A DNA stretch of 11,265 nt, from NCBI GenBank assembly GCA_964368605.1, contig CAYJBP010000084.1, positions 1-11,265 of the forward strand. Reading direction: 5' to 3'. How positions within the stretch are numbered: the stretch's first letter is position 1; each line of letters begins with the position of its first letter. The notes beneath the pieces are model-generated. The model was not told where the DNA came from. It ran no database searches and worked only from the letters and a program-made list of their open reading frames with translations. The position numbers were made by a program, and so were the translations under genes. Positions 1 to 7,808 of the stretch are shown one piece after another. Source of the stretch: CAYJBP01 sp964368605. Its GTDB lineage: Bacteria > Bacillota > Dehalobacteriia > UBA4068.

Positions 1-17
1 AAAACAATAATTTTTGC

Positions 18-177
18 AGCCTAAATAAGGGTGCGAAGCAGTTTTGCGCCAAAATAAGGGGATAGATAGCGGACTGGGCGGTGCTTTTCGTAGTGGAACT
101 ACGGGAAGTATCGGCAAGGCCGCTAGCTGCCGCTGATTTTGCGAGCAAAACCGTTTTGGTTCGAGTCTTTTTAGGCT
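18..177. repeat. MITE-like imperfect palindrome at the 3' end of fliK
   Basis: An 8-bp inverted repeat, AGCCTAAA (18-25) and TTTAGGCT (170-177), encloses about 160 bp that is itself largely palindromic. The core is a hairpin with 28-nt arms (67-94 and 98-125) around a GGA loop. I count 21 Watson-Crick pairs, four G-T pairs and three mismatches. Flanking sequence (around 33-66 and 126-160) also aligns with its own reverse complement, for example through GTTTTGC and CAAAAT blocks. No start codon with a ribosome binding site is visible on either strand. The fliK stop codon straddles the right boundary. This resembles a small non-autonomous element or a structured intergenic repeat. No transposase is visible and the family is not recognised. 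Confidence 0.6.
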
Positions 178-1456
178 AGGCCTTATATTCTACCGAGCTT
201 AGGCCTAAGCCATGCTCCGGCACTTGATAGCCGTATACCTCGTAGGCTAATGGATATTCACTATCCATTTCGATTGATTCTTGATTGAGCAAAGCTTGAT
301 AATTATAACCTTGCCTGCTTTGGGGATATTGCTGCTCATTAAAGGGCTTATCGGAAGTAGAATGTTGGGCTACCTCGATATTTTCGATTTTAAGGCCTTT
401 TTCTTCGAGCATTTCACTTAATTTGCCTAAATGATTGGCCAGCAAATGGCGTACATTTTCGTCATCGGCCAAAAGGCGAGCCGTTACCCCATTTTCGCCC
501 ATCGATAATTGCACTGTTAGCTTGCCTAAATGTTCGGGCTTTAGGCTAATTTCCAAGGTGGGATTATCCTGAACCGGGGTTTTGATTTGCTCTACCAAGT
601 CCAAAAATAGATTTTCGGCGGTTAAAGGCTTAAAATCAAGATTGGCCAATTGCCCATCTAAAGAAGTAGCAAAAGAAATTCTTTGGCCGCTTAAATCAAA
701 TAATTGCTGATCAAAAGCGATAATTGGATTATTAGACGAATTTAATTGGCCATTTTGAGCATCGGCATCGGCCTGCGATTGACCAAATGAGCCGCTGGTA
801 TCATTCACATTCTCGGGAGGGCACAGACTGCTTTTGATTGCCCCTAATAATTGTTCTAAATTATTAATCTGCTGGGTAACTTTTTCCGGGCTTTGATTTA
901 CCGATATTTCAGCTTGTGGCATCCGTGCCATATATTCCTCCAGCAAAGTAATAATTTCTTTGCTTAGGCCATTAGCTGCAAAGTTATCTTGCTTTAAATG
1001 GCTAAGGAATTGTTCAATATCCTTATTTAAGTTTTGTTCGATTTGCATAAAATCAGCATTAAAATCTAAATTGGCATTGGCTAATTGATAAAGAACAGAA
1101 TCCTGCGGTACTGCCAAATTAGGATTTTCAACCTGATTTAACTGCAATTTATAACCCTCGAGAATAGAAATGATAGCCGCCATAATCTCTTCATTGTCTT
1201 CTAAACCTGCCAAATACTGTTCTAAATCCTGGCCATTATTTAATTTTAAATCGAGCAATTTAAAATCAATTTGCCCCAAATCTAATAAATGTTGATTGCC
1301 CTCTTGGTTATCTAATTGCTTAGCAATAGCTTGCGCCTTATCTTGCCCTTGATTAATAAATCCGGCAAAAAAACCATTATCGGCAGGCTTATTAGCGGTG
1401 GACTTAGCAATATCGGTATTTTTAGGTAAAGGATTAACCGGCATAACTATATTCAT
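176..1456 (-). CDS. fliK: Flagellar hook-length control protein FliK
   Basis: This 426-residue protein is the secreted molecular ruler that measures hook length and switches the export gate from hook to filament substrates. The C-terminal Flg_hook domain lies at about residues 285-370, with the typical LKPEHLGKL motif near 305-313, followed by a Gly-containing segment and a conserved LSEMLEEKGLKI stretch. The N-terminal 280 residues are Asn/Gln-rich and low in similarity, as expected for the ruler part. About 55 residues follow the domain. The ATG start is supported by a strong AAGGAGGTG five bases upstream. It is the last visible gene of the operon. In Firmicutes flgD usually follows, but here a palindromic repeat does, and the TAG stop lies at its edge, so the extreme C terminus may have been set by insertion of that repeat. 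The family call is firm. Confidence 0.95.
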   Translation of the reverse strand: MNIVMPVNPLPKNTDIAKSTANKPADNGFFAGFINQGQDKAQAIAKQLDNQEGNQHLLDLGQIDFKLLDLKLNNGQDLEQYLAGLEDNEEIMAAIISILEGYKLQLNQVENPNLAVPQDSVLYQLANANLDFNADFMQIEQNLNKDIEQFLSHLKQDNFAANGLSKEIITLLEEYMARMPQAEISVNQSPEKVTQQINNLEQLLGAIKSSLCPPENVNDTSGSFGQSQADADAQNGQLNSSNNPIIAFDQQLFDLSGQRISFATSLDGQLANLDFKPLTAENLFLDLVEQIKTPVQDNPTLEISLKPEHLGKLTVQLSMGENGVTARLLADDENVRHLLANHLGKLSEMLEEKGLKIENIEVAQHSTSDKPFNEQQYPQSRQGYNYQALLNQESIEMDSEYPLAYEVYGYQVPEHGLGLSSVEYKA

Positions 1457-1506
1457 CTTTTCACCTCCTTAATAAAATAGGTTATGGGGTAAAAAACCCC
1501 TTATTA

Positions 1507-2151
1507 TTATTCTCGTAACATTTCGTCTGTAATTTGAGCGGCTAAAGCAGAATTTAATAAAGAAAGTAAGGTTGCAGCGGCACTTTCGTCCATATAATAG
1601 ATGATAGCAGCCATGTCAATAACACCATATAGCTGGGGTAATATCTCCGCAGCAGCGGCCGGATCCATGGTAGAATAAATATTTCCTAAATTTTGCAATT
1701 CGGCTATTCTTTCATCTGTTAAATTGCCCCGATATAGCAATTGACTGCTTACAGATTCCTCGCTCATCTCTACTTCGCGGTCATCAAGGTCGGCCGTTCT
1801 TTGAGCCAGGCTATTTTCTTGCTCGGTTAAAACACTTTCCCAAGTTTCCAGCTCTACCAACTTTTCCTCGGCCTCGGTTACTTTTTCGGTATAAGCTACA
1901 TACTCGGGATCAAAAGATGATAAAAAGTCGATCATCTTAGTGCGTATCCCAAAATAATCAAAATAAACGGCCGCACAAAATGCCCCAATCAATAAAAGAA
2001 TAAAGATAAAAAGAAATAATTTACCTTTTTTTCGCTTGGGTTTTTTTTCCTTTTTCTTTTTTTTGCGACCTTTTTTATCGGTTTCCTGCTCTTCGTCAAA
2101 AACGGTGCGTTCTTCAACTACTGCAGGTTCTGCTGCTTTTTGTTTTGCCAT
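1507..2151 (-). CDS. ylxF: YlxF/MotE-like membrane protein of the flagellar operon
   Basis: This 214-residue protein starts with a very basic stretch (about 26-44, mostly Lys/Arg), followed by one membrane segment (about 45-64). A Glu-rich coiled coil comes next (about 85-130), then a helical C-terminal domain (about 142-214) with the DPAAAAEILPQL pattern of the MgtE-N/MotE-like fold. In other bacteria MotE is a periplasmic chaperone of the motor protein MotC. In Bacillus the same operon slot between fliJ and fliK is held by ylxF, whose role is less clear. The basic stretch before the membrane segment predicts a cytoplasmic N terminus and an outside C terminus. The ATG has an AGAGG site eight bases upstream, overlapping the fliJ stop region. 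Translation ends at three in-frame TAA codons (1501-1509). A weak GGGG/CCCC hairpin (1486-1500) lies before fliK. The basic stretch is encoded by A runs of up to eight. Confidence 0.85.
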   Translation of the reverse strand: MAKQKAAEPAVVEERTVFDEEQETDKKGRKKKKKEKKPKRKKGKLFLFIFILLLIGAFCAAVYFDYFGIRTKMIDFLSSFDPEYVAYTEKVTEAEEKLVELETWESVLTEQENSLAQRTADLDDREVEMSEESVSSQLLYRGNLTDERIAELQNLGNIYSTMDPAAAAEILPQLYGVIDMAAIIYYMDESAAATLLSLLNSALAAQITDEMLRE

Positions 2152-2163
2152 GATTATAACCTC

Positions 2164-2613
2164 TTAAACTCGGGTGCTGGCTGCTTTATGGGCCACTAAA
2201 TCCCCGATTATTTTTTCTTCTTCTTGTTTAAGCTCCAGCAAATAGGCTTGATATTCTTTTTCCTTTAAGCTGGCTAAGGACTTTAATTCCTTCATAACCG
2301 CAATTAATTGCTCTTGTATTTTATGCTTTTCGGCCTCGGCACGGGCAATTTTTTGCTCGGCAATTAGCTTGGCATCTTCTAAATATCTTAAATATAAATT
2401 ATGGCTTCGTAAGTCATTAACCAAATCATTGCTATTTTTTAAGGCTTGATTTAAAGAATGATTGGTGCGCTCAATTGCAAGCAAAACCCCTTGCCATTCT
2501 TCTTCCAAAACTTTAATTTTTTGAAGAATCTCGGCCAGAATTATTTTTTGTTCTTTTTCTAAATTAAGCTTATATTGCTCCAATACTTGCAAGCTAAAGA
2601 TAAATTTTTTCAT
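2164..2613 (-). CDS. fliJ: Flagellar export protein FliJ
   Basis: This 149-residue protein is charged and almost wholly helical, rich in Lys, Glu, Leu and Ile, as expected for the antiparallel coiled coil of FliJ. The family protein inserts into the FliI hexamer like the central stalk of an F-type ATPase, contacts the export gate, and escorts chaperones. The start MKKFIFSLQVLEQYKLNLE is typical of Firmicutes FliJ, and its length is normal for the family. The ATG lies only four bases after the fliI stop and has a poor ribosome binding site, so it probably depends on translational coupling with fliI. Sequence identity in this family is low, so the name rests on the coiled-coil character, the N-terminal pattern and the position between fliI and ylxF. 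Confidence 0.9.
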   Translation of the reverse strand: MKKFIFSLQVLEQYKLNLEKEQKIILAEILQKIKVLEEEWQGVLLAIERTNHSLNQALKNSNDLVNDLRSHNLYLRYLEDAKLIAEQKIARAEAEKHKIQEQLIAVMKELKSLASLKEKEYQAYLLELKQEEEKIIGDLVAHKAASTRV

Positions 2614-2617
2614 AATT

Positions 2618-3928
2618 TTAATTCTTAGCTAATTTAAGCATAATATCCAAAGTTTGAGGATAAGCATGCCCTACCCCTGCTTCTTGCTGCAAAAAATCTA
2701 AAATTTGTTGATGAATTCCAATAGCCTGATCAATTTTAGGATTACTGCCTTGCTTATATGCACCGATATTAATTAAATCACTGGCCTCATTATAAGTAGC
2801 AATACTATTACGCAAAAAACCGGCCGCCTTAAACTGCTCATCACTAACAATATCTTTCATTACCCTGCTAACAGAACCCAAAACATCAATCGGCGGATAA
2901 TGATTGGCATTGGCTAAAGCCCTTGATAAAATGATATGCCCATCTAAAATACCACGTACCGTATCGGCAATTGGCTCATTCATATCATCGCCTTCAACCA
3001 AAACCGTATAAATGGCAGTAATCGATCCTTGCTCGGCCGCCCCGGAGCGTTCTAATAGTTTGGGTAAAATAGTATAAACCGAAGGCGGATAACCACGTGA
3101 TACAGGCGGCTCGCCTGTAGACATGCCGATTTCCCTTTGTGCCATCGCAAAACGGGTAATCGAATCCATCAATAAAAGAACATCCTTACCCTGATCCCGA
3201 AAAAACTCGGCAATAGCGGTAGCCACCATCGCCGATTTTAGGCGCAAAAGCGCCGGCATATCGGAAGTAGCAACTATTAAAATCGATTTTTTTAGCCCTT
3301 CTTCGCCTAAATCCTTCTCGATAAAATCCCTTACTTCTCTACCCCGTTCGCCAACCAAAGCAATTACATTTACATCGGCATCGGCATTACGGGCGATTGT
3401 TCCTAAAAGCGTACTTTTACCAACACCGGAGCCGGCAAAAATCCCCACCCGTTGGCCACGGCCTAAGCTAAGCATACTATCTATCGATTTAACCCCCAAG
3501 GGCATAATCTGATTAATTCTTTGCCTGGTTAAGGGGTTGGGTGGTATATTATCTACCGGATAAAAGGCCTCCGGCGCGGTTAGCGGTAAATCGTCCATCG
3601 GTTCACCCAAGGCATTTAATACCCTACCTATCAAATGCGAACCAACACCTACACTTAATTGACGATTCCCGGCCTTAACTTTACTACCCGGCCCAATGCC
3701 GCTTAGGCTGCCAAAGGGCATCAAAATAACTTTGCCTTCCTTAAAGCCAACCACTTCGGCCTGGGTAAAGGTAGTTTCGTATTTATCATAAACATAGCAA
3801 ATATCGCCGATTTTAGAGGGCGGCCCATTGGCTTCTACGGTTAAGCCGATAATTTTAGTTACTTTGCCCGATAATTCCATCGGTTCAAAATCGGCCAATA
3901 GATTATAATAACGCTCTATATTTAGCAT
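2618..3928 (-). CDS. fliI: Flagellum-specific ATPase FliI
   Basis: This 436-residue protein is the cytoplasmic ATPase of the flagellar type III export apparatus, related to the F1-ATPase beta subunit. The Walker A motif AGSGVGKST is at residues 165-173, GERGREV at 193-199, and Walker B LLLMD at 251-255, followed by SITRFAMAQREIG. The segment GDDMNEPIADTVRGILDGHI (312-331) is diagnostic of FliI and related secretion ATPases. An N-terminal beta-barrel domain occupies about 20-90. All key residues are present and the length is typical. The ATG is preceded by AGGGAG at a short spacing of about four bases. It lies 73 nt after fliH, the longest gap in the operon, which contains an A/T palindrome. 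It is followed after four bases by fliJ. Confidence 0.98.
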   Translation of the reverse strand: MLNIERYYNLLADFEPMELSGKVTKIIGLTVEANGPPSKIGDICYVYDKYETTFTQAEVVGFKEGKVILMPFGSLSGIGPGSKVKAGNRQLSVGVGSHLIGRVLNALGEPMDDLPLTAPEAFYPVDNIPPNPLTRQRINQIMPLGVKSIDSMLSLGRGQRVGIFAGSGVGKSTLLGTIARNADADVNVIALVGERGREVRDFIEKDLGEEGLKKSILIVATSDMPALLRLKSAMVATAIAEFFRDQGKDVLLLMDSITRFAMAQREIGMSTGEPPVSRGYPPSVYTILPKLLERSGAAEQGSITAIYTVLVEGDDMNEPIADTVRGILDGHIILSRALANANHYPPIDVLGSVSRVMKDIVSDEQFKAAGFLRNSIATYNEASDLINIGAYKQGSNPKIDQAIGIHQQILDFLQQEAGVGHAYPQTLDIMLKLAKN

Positions 3929-3959
3929 TTTACTCCCTATCCTAACCTGATAAGTTCTT

Positions 3960-3983
3960 GTTCTTTTTTTGTAAAAAAAGAAC
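3960..3983. repeat. A/T-rich palindrome between fliH and fliI (copy A)
   Basis: A perfect inverted repeat with 11-bp arms, GTTCTTTTTTT (3960-3970) and AAAAAAAGAAC (3973-3983), separated by two bases. The flank towards fliH (CAAAAAATTTT then CA and a T run) resembles the flank of a second copy at 9804-9827, so the similarity covers roughly 45 bp. In the operon transcript it would form a stem between two cistrons and could affect mRNA processing or stability. That role is inference. Confidence 0.75.
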
Positions 3984-4001
3984 CAAAAAATTTTACACTT
4001 T

Positions 4002-4784
4002 TTAACTCTTCCTATTAAATAAGATTGCTATATTTTTTAATTGGGCATTAATGCCGGCTTCGATTGCTTCGCCCGCCGATTCTAGATGCAAGTCGCCATC
4101 TTCTAATTGGCTATCGGCGATAATTCTGGCTTCTACTTGGCCATCTGCCAAATTGAATACTGCTTTTTCGCTATTGAAGAATATTGAGGCAATTTTTTCG
4201 CTAACCCTAATTACAATTTTAGTTTCATGATTCATTTTGGTTAATGCATTACTGATAATCGAATAAAGAGCCTGATCGCTTTTATACAATTCATAATCAA
4301 GCACCTTTTGGGCAATATACAAGGCCAAATCGATAATTTTTTCATCATATTCGGCAATAAAATTCTCTTTGCTTACGGCAATTTGGTTTAAAGCATCCTC
4401 AATCTCGGCGGCAATAGCGGCCAAGCCTTGATCATAATCTTTTTTGCCCTGCTCTATGCCTTGGGCGATGCCTTGCTCCATGCCATCACTCAAGCCTCTG
4501 CTTAGGCCTTGGTCATAGGCCTCTTGCTCGGCTTTTTCTTTAAGCAAAGCAGCATCTTTTTTGGCTTCTTTTAAAATAGCAGCTGCCTTTTCTTTAGCTT
4601 CGGCAATAATCTCGGCAGCTTTAAGCTTGGCCTCATCCTCTAAGCTGGCAAAATCCGCTTCAGCATTTGGGCTTATAGCAGCTAAATCATTATCATCATC
4701 CACCATATGAGGAAAGCTGGGTATATTAATATGTACCACAGCTTTTTCTGCCAGATTAACTCGTTCTTTTTCTATTCTAAACAA
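4002..4784 (-). CDS. fliH: Flagellar assembly protein FliH
   Basis: This 260-residue protein is the cytoplasmic regulator that binds FliI as a dimer, restrains its ATPase activity and tethers it to the C ring. A long Ala/Lys/Glu coiled coil (about 45-90) leads into a run of glycines at residues 93, 97, 101, 105, 109 and 113, giving five consecutive GxxxG steps. Such repeats are characteristic of FliH. The C-terminal globular half (about 140-255) matches the FliH/YscL fold. The start is inferred to be TTG at 4784: an in-frame TGA lies immediately upstream, and GGAG stands nine bases before it. The coding region overlaps the fliG end by eight bases, implying coupled translation. A later GTG is possible but has no clear ribosome binding site. 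Confidence 0.92.
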   Translation of the reverse strand: MFRIEKERVNLAEKAVVHINIPSFPHMVDDDNDLAAISPNAEADFASLEDEAKLKAAEIIAEAKEKAAAILKEAKKDAALLKEKAEQEAYDQGLSRGLSDGMEQGIAQGIEQGKKDYDQGLAAIAAEIEDALNQIAVSKENFIAEYDEKIIDLALYIAQKVLDYELYKSDQALYSIISNALTKMNHETKIVIRVSEKIASIFFNSEKAVFNLADGQVEARIIADSQLEDGDLHLESAGEAIEAGINAQLKNIAILFNRKS

Positions 4785-5784
4785 TCAGCTCATCTCCATC
4801 CCCACGAGCGATCATAATTTCGCCTTCTTCTTCTAACTTACGGATGGCATTAACAATGCGTTGCTGGGCTTCTTCCACGTCTTTAACCCTAACAGGACCC
4901 ATAACTTCCATATCATCAACCAACATTTCCTGCAAGCGCTTGGAGATATTAGACATAATCGCCTGCGATACCCCGGCCGTAGCATTTTTAAGCGCCATGG
5001 CCAAGTCGGAGGTATTGATATCCTTGAGCACCCTTTGAATTGCTTGATTGGATAGTTTGGCAATATCTTCGAATACAAATAGCTTTTTGCGAATTTCTTC
5101 GGCCAATTCGCTATTATGCATATCCAAGCTTTCGAGAATATTTTTCTCGGTGGCACGGTCGATAGAGTTAATGATATTAACAACCGAATCGATGCCGCCA
5201 ACAGCAATTTGATCACTAAAGCCCATGCTAGAGAGCTTACGCTCTAAAATATACTCGGCTTCTTGAACATAATCGGGCGAGGTAGAGCCCATATTGGCAA
5301 TACGGCCGATAATATCAACCTGCTTAGATCCGGGTATTTCGGCCAAAACTTCGGCCGCTTGCTTGGGCGAAACATAGGATAAAACCAAGGCAATGGTTTG
5401 CGGATGTTCATTATTAATAACATTAAGGATTTGGGCAGGATCGGCACGACGAATAAAGTCGAAAGGACGCACCTGCAAAGAGGCCGAAAGACGCTCGATT
5501 AAGCTGCCGGCTTTTTCGTGACCGACTGCTTGCTCCAAAATTTCCCGCGCATAATCGATACCACCCTCGGAAATAAATTTTTGAGCCAGGCACATCTCGT
5601 AAAATTCTTCGATAACCTGCTCTTTAACTTCCGGGTCGATACGATGCATGGTGGTAATAGCCAAGGTCATTTGGCTAATTTCTTCATCATTAAGATGCTT
5701 ATATATTTGCGCCGCATGATCTTTACCTAAGGTAATGATTAAAATCGCCGCTTTATCCTTAGCGTTTAAATCTGAATATTCCAT
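4777..5784 (-). CDS. fliG: Flagellar motor switch protein FliG
   Basis: This 335-residue protein is the rotor component that couples stator ion flow to torque and carries the switch complex on the cytoplasmic face of the MS ring. The N-terminal FliF-binding domain is about residues 1-100. The middle domain has the EHPQ motif at 126-129. A Gly-Gly hinge is at 196-197. The C-terminal torque domain contains FVFEDI (236-241) and the charged helix around QRVLKDINTSDLAMAL (250-265), which faces the stator. Length and domain order are normal. The ATG has AAGGAG six bases upstream and lies 24 bases after the fliF stop. Its 3' end overlaps fliH. Confidence 0.98.
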   Translation of the reverse strand: MEYSDLNAKDKAAILIITLGKDHAAQIYKHLNDEEISQMTLAITTMHRIDPEVKEQVIEEFYEMCLAQKFISEGGIDYAREILEQAVGHEKAGSLIERLSASLQVRPFDFIRRADPAQILNVINNEHPQTIALVLSYVSPKQAAEVLAEIPGSKQVDIIGRIANMGSTSPDYVQEAEYILERKLSSMGFSDQIAVGGIDSVVNIINSIDRATEKNILESLDMHNSELAEEIRKKLFVFEDIAKLSNQAIQRVLKDINTSDLAMALKNATAGVSQAIMSNISKRLQEMLVDDMEVMGPVRVKDVEEAQQRIVNAIRKLEEEGEIMIARGDGDELIV

Positions 5785-5808
5785 ACGCTACTCCTTAATA
5801 TCTACATA

Positions 5809-7428
5809 TTAATAGTTATCTTCGTTAAGCCAATTGCGTAATAATGAGGCAACGGCCGAAGGATTGCTTTCGATAAATTTCTCGATTTGCAAGACGGTTT
5901 CCGATTTGCCGGCCATTTCGATGCCGCCCACACCTTCGCCTTCTTCGCCCAATTCCTCATCGTCGCCGGCGATATAGTCGATAGCCATCCCGGCTTCGGC
6001 CATAGCCAAGGCCATTTCGGCATCACGGGCTGCCTGCTGCGATTTAAGAATGCTGCGAATAAGCAAGAAGATCAGCACAACCAAAATTACTACGGCCAAG
6101 GCAATAATTGCGGTGCGGATTAAGGCCTGACGCTCGGCATCGGCCATCATTTGTTCATAGCGATCCATGGCTGCATTAATTTCGCTATTGGCAAAGTTAA
6201 ATGGCAAGCGCTCTACCGATATATAATCTTCGGCCACACCAATCGCATTACTTACCAAGTTCTCAACATTGGCGCTATAATCCTCGGTAACGGTTTCGCT
6301 ATCTAATAAAATAGCAATTGATAATTGTTCAATAGTGCCCTGGGCAACTTCGATTTGCCTTTGAGTTTCATTAATTTCATAATTAACATCACGCACATAA
6401 TTACGATAATATTCATCGGCGGTTAAATCGCCATAAGGATATTCGATAATATTTAAGCCATTGGTATCGGCCCCGGGCACACCGCCATCTTCGGGTACAG
6501 CATTTAAAACTTGCTCATAAGCCTCATGAATACTTACCGGGATGCCGCCATCCTCACCTTCAATCGGCGGTTCGAATTGTACAGAATTTACCGTTTCCCG
6601 ATCAAAGTCTAAGCGCACATTAACCGCCGGGCGCACATTTTGCTCGCCAAATACCGGCGCTAATAAATTGCTTATTTGCTCTTCCAAATCCAAGCGAACC
6701 TGCTCGGTTAAGGCCATTTGTTCATTAATAACATCCACATTGGCCACTTCATTTTCTTCGCCAACCGGGTAAAGATTAAGATTAGAATCGATAATTCGCA
6801 CATTTTCGGGAATAAGGCCTGCTACCGCACCGGTAACAATGGCAGCAATCGAATTAGCCTCGGCCGGGGTTAAAGTTTCATTATTTTTAATAGTAAGCAT
6901 AACCGAAGCGCCGGCCTCCACCGGAGCGGGATTAACCAGGTAAGCGCTATCATCACCGGGGGTAAGCAAAACAATGGCATCTTCGATTTTATCAATTTGC
7001 AAAATCGTGGCGCGGATATTTTCCATATTTTGATAATTGGCCAAAGTTTCACGCTCGGATTCGGTGGCAGTAATGCCGCTTGAGGAATTCCAGATATCCA
7101 AAGCAAGACCACCGTCATTAAAGCCTTGGGCAGACAGGCGCATTTCAACCTCGGAAGCTTGTTCGGCCGGCACTAAAATAGTACCTGCCCCTTCCGTCTT
7201 ATAGGGAATGGCCATATCATCAAGAGCAGTTAAAATACTGCCGGCTTCATCCGGTGGCAAGTTTGTGTATAAAGGGACATATTCAACCCTATTCAAAAAA
7301 ACAGCTAAAACAATACTAAAGACAATTATTGCCGCAATCAAAGAAGAAATAATAATTTTATTGCGACGTTCGAGTTTTTTCCAAAACTCGGTGACTTGAT
7401 CACGAAGTTTTATCCAAAAATTAGTCAC
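5809..7428 (-). CDS. fliF: Flagellar MS-ring protein FliF
   Basis: This 539-residue membrane protein builds the MS ring, the base plate of the flagellum that houses the export gate. The first membrane helix is at about 24-45 and the second at about 437-459. Between them lies the long extracytoplasmic region with ring-building motifs, including the conserved YVPLYTNLPPDEAGSIL near 50-67. The cytoplasmic tail carries an acidic stretch (about 490-500), and the last 35 residues end in ASLLRNWLNED, the FliG-binding segment. The start is GTG at 7428, with AAGGAT about ten bases upstream. Upstream ATG/GTG codons run quickly into stops. It is the first gene of the operon here, whereas flgB, flgC and fliE usually precede it in Firmicutes. 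I could not assign a promoter with confidence. Confidence 0.97.
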   Translation of the reverse strand: MTNFWIKLRDQVTEFWKKLERRNKIIISSLIAAIIVFSIVLAVFLNRVEYVPLYTNLPPDEAGSILTALDDMAIPYKTEGAGTILVPAEQASEVEMRLSAQGFNDGGLALDIWNSSSGITATESERETLANYQNMENIRATILQIDKIEDAIVLLTPGDDSAYLVNPAPVEAGASVMLTIKNNETLTPAEANSIAAIVTGAVAGLIPENVRIIDSNLNLYPVGEENEVANVDVINEQMALTEQVRLDLEEQISNLLAPVFGEQNVRPAVNVRLDFDRETVNSVQFEPPIEGEDGGIPVSIHEAYEQVLNAVPEDGGVPGADTNGLNIIEYPYGDLTADEYYRNYVRDVNYEINETQRQIEVAQGTIEQLSIAILLDSETVTEDYSANVENLVSNAIGVAEDYISVERLPFNFANSEINAAMDRYEQMMADAERQALIRTAIIALAVVILVVLIFLLIRSILKSQQAARDAEMALAMAEAGMAIDYIAGDDEELGEEGEGVGGIEMAGKSETVLQIEKFIESNPSAVASLLRNWLNEDNY

Positions 7429-7442
7429 TATTCACTCATCCT

Positions 7443-7470
7443 TATATGTTTAATAATGTATATGTTTAAT
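7443..7470. repeat. 12-bp direct repeat just upstream of fliF
   Basis: TATATGTTTAAT occurs at 7443-7454 and again at 7459-7470, a period of 16 bp. The repeats lie directly before the fliF ribosome binding site. They could be a regulator site or the remains of a duplication. The surrounding sequence is very A/T-rich, so chance repetition is possible. Confidence 0.5.
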
Positions 7471-7677
7471 ATCAGTAAAACTTTTGCAAAAAAGCTAAAA
7501 ATCATTAATAAATGGCATAATTATTCACCTATAATTATTCGACATTAACTATAGAATTCCTATAATAAATATACTTTTTTTAAATAAAAATATATTAACC
7601 ACTACATTTTATTACAATTAAAGATAAGTGTAAAATATATTAATTAAAATTTTTCCATAATTTTGTTAAATTTTAAC

Positions 7678-7704
7678 TAAAGTGCCTTACGAAAAGGCCG
7701 ATAT
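7678..7704 (+). promoter_or_regulatory. Sigma-28 (SigD/FliA) promoter of flagellin
   Basis: The -35 element TAAA (7678-7681) and -10 element GCCGATAT (7697-7704) are separated by exactly 15 bases, matching the SigD consensus of Gram-positive bacteria. Transcription should start near 7711. This makes flagellin a late gene, expressed only after the hook-basal body is finished and anti-sigma factor FlgM has been exported. A 13-bp palindrome, GTTAAA-T-TTTAAC (7665-7677), abuts the -35 element. Confidence 0.92.
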
Positions 7705-7710
7705 AATAAA

Positions 7711-7808
7711 TAGTGGAGCAAGGCCAAAGCGCCCCGGCCTTTAACCCTAATAACTTCAATGGCAACGGCAAGGATGCCGTTAGCCCCAAAATCAAGGAGG
7801 AAACAAAA
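7711..7808 (+). promoter_or_regulatory. Flagellin mRNA leader with probable CsrA sites
   Basis: The predicted 5' leader of about 98 nt has two hairpins. The first is AAGGCC (7720-7725) with GGCCTT (7736-7741). The second has arms 7761-7770 and 7775-7785, with one bulged A and the loop AGGA (7771-7774). The loop context GCAAGGATGC fits a CsrA site (GGA presented in a hairpin loop). A second GGA (7796-7798) lies in the Shine-Dalgarno AAGGAGG (7794-7800), eight bases before the ATG. In Bacillus subtilis CsrA represses hag translation by binding two such sites, one overlapping the Shine-Dalgarno, and FliW relieves this. The structure is seen; the regulator is inferred. An in-frame GTG at 7713 lies at the predicted transcription start and is not a translation start. 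Confidence 0.65.

Noticed and set aside
26..141. Short open frame on the plus strand through the left palindrome
   Set aside because: It has no start codon with a ribosome binding site and overlaps a palindrome, which explains its composition.
130..177. tRNA-like GGTTCGAGTC motif
   Set aside because: No acceptor stem, D arm or anticodon arm can be built around it. It belongs to the palindromic element.
4833..7399. Several open frames of 60-130 codons overlapping fliG and fliF in other frames
   Set aside because: They are shadows of strongly conserved genes, with no ribosome binding sites and no recognisable domains.
7429..7600. A specific promoter for fliF
   Set aside because: Several A/T-rich TATA-like stretches exist, but none combines a good -35 element with correct spacing, so I do not assign one.
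7713..7808. N-terminal extension of flagellin from a GTG at 7713
   Set aside because: The GTG lies at the predicted sigma-28 transcription start and has no ribosome binding site. The canonical flagellin N terminus and AAGGAGG define the start at 7809.
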